From NCBI GenBank assembly GCA_934045075.1, contig OW203732.1:4691501-4755500 (forward strand): a stretch of 64,000 bases of DNA. Reading direction: 5' to 3'. The position numbers were made by a program, and so were the translations under genes. Under the pieces are notes generated by a model. That model saw only the letters and a program-made list of their open reading frames with translations. It made no database searches and was not told where the DNA came from. The stretch is from Yponomeuta sedellus. Its lineage: Eukaryota > Arthropoda > Insecta > Lepidoptera > Yponomeutidae. This document shows, in pieces, positions 56,914 through 64,000 of this stretch; the stretch's first letter is position 1, and every line of letters starts with the position of its first letter.

Positions 56914-57464
56914 CTGAAAATTTGATTAAACAGGAATTTCTAACTAAGACATCTATCAGCATCGTGGTAAGTGGCAGGCTTGGTCTCCGCCTACCCCTCC
57001 TCAATACAGGCGTGGGTTAATGTTATGTTCTAACTGAGGTTTGGTCAATCTGGTATCATCCTCCTCATCCTGGATACAGGCGAGAGTTTATGTATATTGC
57101 ACCTTTATTTATTTGAAAGCTATAAATCACACAAAAGGCGAAAATATGTGAGTGTGTGTGTTTGTTACTTCTTCACGTCAAAACGCCTGGAGCGATTTGA
57201 ATAAAATTTGGCATGGAGTTTACAGCGTTTTACTGCAGGTATATATCTTATTTCCATAGGATAATCGATAAACCGCGGGTAACGCCGCGGGGCACAGCAA
57301 GCTTCTTTAATAAAATACGTTTTTGTTGTAACACAGGTTTGTCAAGACCGTGACAAGTGACCCTTGACCACCTCTTTTGACTCACAAGTGTGAGCTTATC
57401 TATTTTGTATTTAATGTAAATCTTCTGTAAATTATTCCATAAATCAAAAACACATTTTACATAC

Positions 57465-57525
57465 CTCTTGGATAGATCCCAGTTGAAATATTGAGCACCT
57501 CGACCATGCCTCTCGCATTTCCAGC
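57465..57525 (-). CDS. Wdr13: WDR13-type WD40 protein, 61-nt exon
   Basis: Encodes AGNARGMVEVLNISTGIYPR. It fills exactly the gap between NNNMVI and GGSSIL expected from WDR13 (GNAK-type, then NISTG). Acceptor AGAACAG, donor GTATGT (minus strand), phase 0 in and 1 out. Confidence 0.88.
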
Positions 57526-58156
57526 CTGTTCTACCGCTAAGGAACATTTACTGCATATCATTTTGGCAAAAAGTTTCAGACCGATCTCTCAATCAGGTTA
57601 TAGAAATAATAATATACCTAAAAATAATAGTTATTTTTAGGATACGTAGCCGTAAACCTAAGGCAAAAATGTATCAAACCTAGGACGTAACATTCCGGGA
57701 CATGGCTGACAGATAATATGATAGATATTATGTAAGCCAATTTTGCCTTAGGACATCGGTCCTGAAAACCAAATTAATAGTGATATTGATCTGCCACTTG
57801 AAAGCACTCGAACAGAGCAACCGGGTCCACAACACAGTGTATGCTTGTGTGGGGGCCGCAGGTGCAAGGCAGATACTGGCCATCTTTTTTTTCGTTGTAA
57901 TTATGAAAGTATACTTTTAAACCTTTCAAAATAAAAATTTATGTTTTTAGTTGCAAGAATATACAACGTTGTCAGGATTTTACTTTTTTTGCTTAATAAT
58001 TATTTTTATCATTTTATTTATCTACTTTTTTTGCAAAAACTATCTGTAAAAAAGACGTTTTTCTCAAGTCGGCGGCGCTCTTGTTACGGAGCCCATTGAA
58101 GAAAGGGACTGGATAGCTGTATGCCTCTTTCTCACAAAGAATAAGTATATAACAGG

Positions 58157-58673
58157 CAATATTACATTAAAGGAAGGCCAATGAGACGAGATAAAGAATG
58201 TAAACAAACGGACCGTTACTGAGTTACATTGCGATAGTGAGCGATTATTATCTCTGTCCTTGTCACACGTATGCGGTAATGGCGTCATTTGATCGACGAC
58301 AGCTGTCGTTGGGTATTTCGTGGTACAGGAAAACTTTCAGTTCGGCAGTTGTCAACATTTGGTGTCATCCGCCATTTTGTGAACTATAATAGTTCATTCC
58401 TGTTTAGATTGCGTTCGAAGTGATACGAGGACAATTTTTATAGCCATATTGACAACATGATTGATAATGCTACGGATAATTTTGTCATAAATAGGGTTGA
58501 TTCGTAGGTACTCTTCCGGTGAATCATGTTTGACTAATACAGACGACAGCGATTAGAATAGGGTATCCGAAATTTGTATAACTATAATTTATTCAAATAA
58601 AAATGTTTTGAACCCCTGAAACTTTGTTTACATTCTTTATCTCGTCTCATTGGCCTTCCTTTAGACAATATTG
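58157..58673. mobile_element. Inverted-repeat element, about 517 bp
   Basis: Terminal arms of about 50 bp pair. The left arm reads AAAGGAAGGCCAATGAGACG, AGATAAAGAATGTAAACAAA, and the right arm is its inverse near 58619-58673. The interior is non-coding. Probably a MITE or foldback element; class unknown. Confidence 0.7.
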
Positions 58674-58755
58674 TGTATACTGTGACAAATAGTTACTCAG
58701 TGCCTATCTCAAAATAATCGTGCCATAAGCTACGCGTAAGCTTTGTCAAGGATAC

Positions 58756-58922
58756 AATGACCATATTGTTGTTGGCCGGCTGAAACACGCAGCATAGCAG
58801 CGGAGCTCCAAGCTGGTCGGCCACTGTACGCAGCCGCCGCCCCGAGCTGGTCTCCCACAGGCATAGCGCGCCGTCCGCGCCGCAGGTCACCAGGAGTTCG
58901 TTGGACGCCGACCAGTCGCACC
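58756..58922 (-). CDS. Wdr13: WDR13-type WD40 protein, exon with CDWSASNELLV
   Basis: Encodes CDWSASNELLVTCGADGALC then LWETSSGRRLRTVADQ and LLCCVFQPANNNMVI, a full WD40 blade. Acceptor TTCTAG, donor GTATCC (minus strand), phase 1 in and 0 out. Confidence 0.9.
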
Positions 58923-59229
58923 CTAGAATATGTCACAATACTAAGTCGGTGCCACTAGGCACAGCCGTTGCTATGGTAACACGTCAAAAAATTTCCTCAA
59001 ACGTAAATCTCATACAAACCTATTTTATTAGTAATTTACAAACGACATGGACGGATCGTAATGAAACTTAATATGTTAAGAGGGGCACAAATTTTGATTG
59101 CTTGCACGAACTCTAGATTAAATCAAGAATCGGTCACCGTTAACCGGTCACCAACTCAGGGCAATAAACATTGTAGTGCTCTGACGCAGTCCAGATTTTG
59201 TGCAGCTAGGGGCATGCGGACTCTAGATT

Positions 59230-59981
59230 GTCTCAGAGCACAGCTGTATGTAAAGGACGGGCAATACCGGTGACGGGCTTGGTGTGACCGCGCCACATGA
59301 GCGAGTCGGCGGCGAATGGGCGCGCGGTTACGTACGATCGTAACGACCAGTCGCCTCCCTTGTACAGAAATTAGACTGACGTGGCGTGACGCCACGGTCA
59401 CGGGACCACCGATATTGCCCGCAGCAAGTGGTAAGAGTTGGTCATGCCACACAACCGCCTTCTTCTCATCTGTATAGACTCTAGGCTGAATTAGGACACA
59501 GCTGTATCCAAAGTATTTGCAATACCAGTGACGGGCTTCGTGTGACTGCGCAGCAACAGTGTGACCGCGGTTGGACGCGACACGCAGCGATCTCCAGCCA
59601 TCTTCGACCGCTCGCTATTGGCTTCTTACCGGCTGGGTAGACTTTAGACTAAGTCAGGGCACAGTTTTATGCAAGGGTCATGCAATACCGGTTACAGGCT
59701 TTGTGTGACCGACCAGCAACTGCGTGACTGCGGACGGACGCAACACACAACCAAGCTGCGATGGCTCGCCATTGGCTCCTGAGTGTATAAACTTTAGACT
59801 GAATCAGAGCACAGCTGTATGCAAGGGGCGTGCAATACCGGTTACATGCTTGGTGTGACCGACCAGCAAGTGCGTGACTGCGGAAGGACGCAAAACACCA
59901 AGCTTCGACGGCTCGCCCTTGGCTCCCGAGTGTATAAACTTTAGACTGAACCAGAACACGTATGCAAGGAACATGCCATAC
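59230..59981 (-). repeat. Tandem array of degenerate WDR13 exon-donor copies
   Basis: Four decayed copies of the 3' part of exon 59982-60135 plus about 50 bp of intron. Donor-equivalent ATACC motifs are at 59264, 59522, 59685 and 59835; the true one is at 59978. Spacings are 258, 163, 150 and 143 bp. The copy nearest the exon still reads HLLVGHTKHVTG in frame, against the exon's LLLRGHTKPVTG. Confidence 0.88.
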
Positions 59982-60135
59982 CGGTGACTGGCTTGGTGTG
60001 ACCGCGCAGTAAGAGCGTGACCGCGGGCGGGCGCGCGGTCACGTCGCATACGGACACGCAGCCGTCGGCGGCCGCGCACGCCAGCTTCGAGCGGTCGTTG
60101 TTCGCGAACTTCACGACGCTCACCTCCTCCCTGTG
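59982..60135 (-). CDS. Wdr13: WDR13-type WD40 protein, exon with RGHTKPVTG
   Basis: Encodes HREEVSVVKFANNDRSKLAC then ADGCVSVCDVTARPPAV and LLLRGHTKPVT. The blade ends in a GHTxxV turn. Acceptor CCTCAG, donor GTATGG (minus strand), phase 0 in and 1 out. Confidence 0.9.
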
Positions 60136-60167
60136 CTGAGGAGATTCTTATTATAAATGCTTTATTG

Positions 60168-60337
60168 CCATGTCAGAGGCCTTATGAGCGGCTTGATAAC
60201 TTCTGACAGTAAGGCCCGCCACGGTCTTACAATCCTCCACCAACCCGGACTTGGCCCCGTGGTGGAGTATGGCCTAACCTTCCTGCGATGCAGGAAGAGA
60301 CCCGTGCCCCAGCAGTGGGGCTATACAAGGGTTGATA
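60168..60337 (-). mobile_element. Interspersed repeat family C, 5' half
   Basis: Reverse-orientation copy 33 bp upstream of the previous WDR13 exon in transcript terms. It has GGCTTGATAACTTCTGACAG, CACCAACCCGGACTTGG and TGCGATGCAGGAAGAGACCC. Confidence 0.7.
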
Positions 60338-60707
60338 AGGAATGCTTTATTGCAAAAAAAAATAGTATACAAGACAAATGACATTGTTATAGTTAGGATC
60401 TTGAAACGGGTCTAATCGCGATTCGGCAACGTTGCCATTCCGAACGGCCCACCGGAACTCGACAGCATGTGCATGCAACGACTAGGGAATGGTGATGAAG
60501 CGAAAGAGTTTTGTCAGGATCACTCGGACCTCTGTCTACCCCTGCCGGATACAGGCATTTGTTTACGTAATGTATTCCTACCGTCATTACTTATAGCGAG
60601 TATAGCCCCGCGCCTATTCTTGGTATGTTGGTCTACTTGCTTCGGTATGTCTATGTACTTCGAATAGATACAATAAGCAAATCTACAAAACAAGACAAAA
60701 CATTTAC

Positions 60708-60821
60708 CTGATCAAAGATGTGGTGGACCCCGGTGAACGCATAATTTTCCGATATGGACAGCTCGTTCTTTTTCTTCGACGCACTAGGGCTCGGCGCACA
60801 CTCGTCTGCGCCCAGACCCGC
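60708..60821 (-). CDS. Wdr13: WDR13-type WD40 protein, exon with SISENYAFTGVHHIFDQ
   Basis: Encodes AGLGADECAPSPSASKKKN then ELSISENYAFTGVHHIFDQ. SENYAF-G-HIFDQ is a conserved WDR13 segment just before the first WD40 blade. A KKK cluster precedes it. Acceptor GATTCAG, donor GTAAAT (minus strand), phase 0 at both ends. Confidence 0.9.
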
Positions 60822-61102
60822 CTGAATCATAAAAAAATAAGATAGTTAATACGCATTGGGTCTTCTAGGGAAGAACTACGTAAGTCCTCCAACGTATGGA
60901 GTTATCCGATTAGCCTATTCCGAACTATCTTAATTTTCTCTGTCTCTGTGTTTTCTAAACAACTTGTTCTGTTCGTTTTATTGAAATCTCTTTGTCTACC
61001 CAAAAAGAAGCCGTTACAAAACTTTTGACACGGGGACGAATTCGAAATCGCAGAAAATTCGGATATTGGCAAATTCCTCGGCAAATTCTTCAATTTGAGG
61101 TT

Positions 61103-61217
61103 ACCTGGAAGAAATTGCTATTAGCAATAAGGCCGCCAATTGTATTTGATCATTTGTATCTGCCGTCTCTGTAACTATTTTTCCGGTATACAATAAAGCA
61201 TATTCTTATCTTATCTC
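61103..61217 (+). mobile_element. LINE/SINE 3'-tail repeat (family D)
   Basis: Contains CTGGAAGAAATTGCTATTAG, AATAAGGCCGCCAATTGTA and ends TACAATAAAGCATATTCTTA. Related copies lie at 56016-56130 and 22036-22105. It carries its own AATAAA, so it could supply ectopic plus-strand poly(A) signals. Confidence 0.65.
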
Positions 61218-61387
61218 TTATATTCTATAAACTCTTTTGTTGTATACAAACTGAATGAAACAGGGTGTAGATCCCATTTGAAAATATAAACCTTAATATT
61301 ACAACCAGTATAATTACTTTTTCCTGTGGGCAAGGCCGACTAAGCTGTCAGGATGGTATAGGTGCTGGGCAAGCCTACACCATCTAT

Positions 61388-61853
<466 letters not shown>

Positions 61854-62129
61854 TTTATTTATTTCCTTCTCACAGAGGTGTCACACAAAATATAATACAA
61901 TTTGAACAATCAGGACTTATTCCTATGTGAGAGGCTGGAGTCCATACTAGGAAAGATCCTGTGTGACAGATCTCCAGCAGTATTATATTTGTATTATCTA
62001 TAAAACCATGACCCAGGCACTACAGCGTCGGAGTGGTCCCTTCACCCATCTAGTGTGAGTGAAGATACCACTGGACGCTGTATAAATCATCTCATTAAGT
62101 AGATGCAAAAAGGCCAATATTATACTTAC

Positions 62130-62246
62130 TTTGCTGCTTCGAGGTTTGGAACTATTGGAACTGATGGATATGTTGTCCTGGACTCCGTAGCATCTCTGCA
62201 GAAGCTGACTCCTTATGTTTATGTACTTCTTTATGGTCTCAATGTC
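62130..62246 (-). CDS. Wdr13: WDR13-type WD40 protein, exon with second RSQLLQR unit
   Basis: Encodes DIETIKKYINIRSQLLQRCY then GVQDNISISSNSSKPRSSK. It is N-terminal to the WD40 blades and echoes the RSQLL helix of the preceding exon. Acceptor CTTGCAG, donor GTAAGT (minus strand), phase 0 at both ends. Confidence 0.85.
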
Positions 62247-62935
62247 CTGCAAGAGCAAACTTTATTAGCCTTTTATATTTTCACCGTCTGAGCCCGAAGC
62301 TTCGTTTGTGAAGGCTTTATAAAGACGTTTTGTGGTAATTTAGGACAATACAGTGCTTCTATGTGCTACAGATCTTAGCTGAGAGAGTTAAATGACCGCC
62401 AATTGTATACTATGTAACTAGATATTTAGTTTTTCATGTACTCTCAAAATGTAGGTGTGCAATAAATACGCTTATGGTGTAGACCGGCGATAGTAGTACA
62501 CAAAATATAAAGATAGTCAATAGAAAGATTTCCCGCGTCTCGTCAAAATGAATTAGCAGTGAATTGTTGAAGTTTGTGTAACTGTGTGAAGTTATTTAGT
62601 TAAAAAAATCTAGGTCTTGGATGTTTACATGTTTGTGATGTCGCTGTTTCTGGTACCCACGACATAGGGTATTCTAGTGTATGACCAGAAGCATATGTAT
62701 GTGCCAGTATGTAAATGTTATGTTATATCTAGTTTCACCTAAGATTTTCCACAATTAGTGTTATGGTTGGGTCACTTTGTACATAGCAAGCGTCAAAAGG
62801 TATATACATACCTCAGACACTAGGGTTTCCTATAGATGATTCCTTCACAATTAGGTAGTGGTATTGCCACTACATCTTTACAAATGTAGCAGCCTTTACC
62901 CAACTCTATGTTGTGATGTTTGAACAAAAACTTAC

Positions 62936-62991
62936 CTTAAATTTTGAATTTTCTCTGAGCAACTGGCTTCTGCGCCGAATGTATAGGGTTT
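62936..62991 (-). CDS. Wdr13: WDR13-type WD40 protein, most 5' exon in the window
   Basis: Encodes TLYIRRRSQLLRENSKFK, matching the YIRRRSQLLREN helix of WDR13. Acceptor TTTTGCAG, donor GTAAG (minus strand). It needs one base from a preceding exon. No such exon was recognised in 62992-64000, so the start codon lies outside the window. The ten exons total 1217 nt. Confidence 0.88.
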
Positions 62992-63774
62992 CTGCAAAAG
63001 ATTACGAGTTATATATACATAATCTGGATACACTATCTGATTTTCAGTGTTTAATATGTGGGTGAGTAGAGACTTTATAGTCATTCTCTATTGCAGTTTA
63101 CTACCAAGTGTATACTTTCGTCAGCATAATCACATACAGGACAAAATAGAAGACTGCAAAATTGTATCTAGCGTGTAAAGCTAGGCATATAACAACGAAT
63201 TTAACATTTCAACTAACGGATTATTTTATACAAACTAACTAAAGGTTTAATACTACTCGTTTGGTCGTTCTATTACTATTTTGTTTTTCATGTAGAAGCC
63301 AATTCATTTATTTTTTTAAAGCAACTACCAAAGTTAACTTATTAAGGCATTATGCGGTGCTAACGAAATTATATATTCTTATATAACGCGTCTTCGGAAA
63401 AATTAAACATCATGTAGCGACTTAATGGTGTCCAGTTATGTTATCGTGAAATAGAAAACTGTAAGAGTGTATCCCAAGTCACACAAAACACGCAAATGAT
63501 ATTTAAAACATATTAAATCAGTAAATAGAATATGTACTGCAATCATAAATTAATAATGTTGATTTCTTATACATATATTTAGGAATCAGTATGACTTTCA
63601 TAATTTGTTCCAAAATATACTATTTTTATTTTAATGCACTAACCCGTGCTAAGGACAAATTAAAAAAAAAAAATCATGTGGGTACAGTGATATCGTACCA
63701 ATGTAAAACCTAACTGCAAAAGTAGGTAGTCAGGGCTGTAAGTGATGCAATTTGCTTAAGCCAGATGTCACTGC

Positions 63775-63937
63775 CTGTACGTAATACAGAGAATAGTGTA
63801 AAGAGGTTCGAAATTTCACTGATGCTGGTGGGTCGCCCATTGGCTCAATTGGTAGAGCGCTGGCACGGATACCCAGAGGTTGCGGGTTCGAATCCTGGCA
63901 TGGGTGAAATTTTTAGCCTCTAAATAGGTTTTTAAAA
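63775..63937 (+). mobile_element. SINE family A, near-complete direct copy
   Basis: Head GTACGTAATACAGAGAATAG, tRNA-like unit CAATTGGTAGAGCGCTGG with box B GGTTCGAATCCTGGC, and tail GCCTCTAAATAGGTTTTT. The interval 62992-63774 upstream shows no gene. Confidence 0.75.
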
Positions 63938-64000
63938 TTGTTCCACAATGTAAAAAAGGTTTAATATTTTTCAGTGGAAACAAAAAAGATCTATAAAATG

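Noticed and set aside
58736..58755. WDR13 exon extended past NNNMVI to a later donor
   Set aside because: A GTAGCT donor further on would join directly to exon 56831-56913 in phase, but it would omit the conserved GNAR...NISTG segment, which is found intact at 57465-57525.

Overview
The window is animal nuclear DNA, most probably from a moth or butterfly (Lepidoptera). The evidence is AT-rich introns with GC-rich coding exons, canonical GT-AG introns, tRNA-headed SINEs, LINE 3' tails, many MITE-like inverted repeats and Helitron-like fragments. I infer the order from the repeat types and from protein resemblance. No species call is possible. None of the identifications was checked by database search.

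Three protein-coding genes can be assembled. (1) At the left edge, on the minus strand, lies the first coding exon of the long-form tRNase Z gene (RNaseZ/ELAC2-like). Its remaining exons lie to the left of the window. (2) On the plus strand, positions 2396-48661, 18 exons join in perfect reading phase into a 9171-nt CDS encoding about 3056 aa. The product has a signal peptide or N-terminal hydrophobic stretch, one transmembrane helix, a kinase-like domain (about residues 187-428), a very long acidic and probably disordered tail, and a late RVxF motif. I call it a lemur tail kinase (LMTK) homologue. The HRD, DFG and DxW aspartates are all replaced, so it is predicted to be a pseudokinase. (3) On the minus strand, positions 62991-51953, ten exons encode most of a WDR13-type WD40 protein. 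Its first coding exon lies beyond the right edge.

RNase Z and LMTK are divergent, with about 750 bp between their likely start codons. LMTK and WDR13 converge, and opposed poly(A) signals lie close together near 51.12-51.17 kb.

Mobile DNA fills the introns. LMTK intron 7 carries an apparently complete antisense Ty3/gypsy retrotransposon (25310-31445). Its two 486-bp LTRs look identical by eye, it has a GTAT target duplication, and its gag and pol are open and linked by a canonical -1 slippery heptamer GGGAAAC. A diverged solo LTR of a related family sits in a WDR13 intron. SINEs, LINE fragments, MITE-like inverted repeats and long microsatellites make up much of the rest.

The most unusual signals are two. 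First, five tiny upstream ORFs before the LMTK start are each linked to the next by stop/start overlaps, and the last overlaps the main ATG. Second, decaying tandem copies of exon 3' ends with their 5' splice sites lie just downstream of two WDR13 exons, and a similar donor-containing minisatellite follows LMTK exon 7. Other notable points are LMTK splice acceptors that appear to lie in repeats, and a 33-bp copy of exon 9 sequence beside the retrotransposon.
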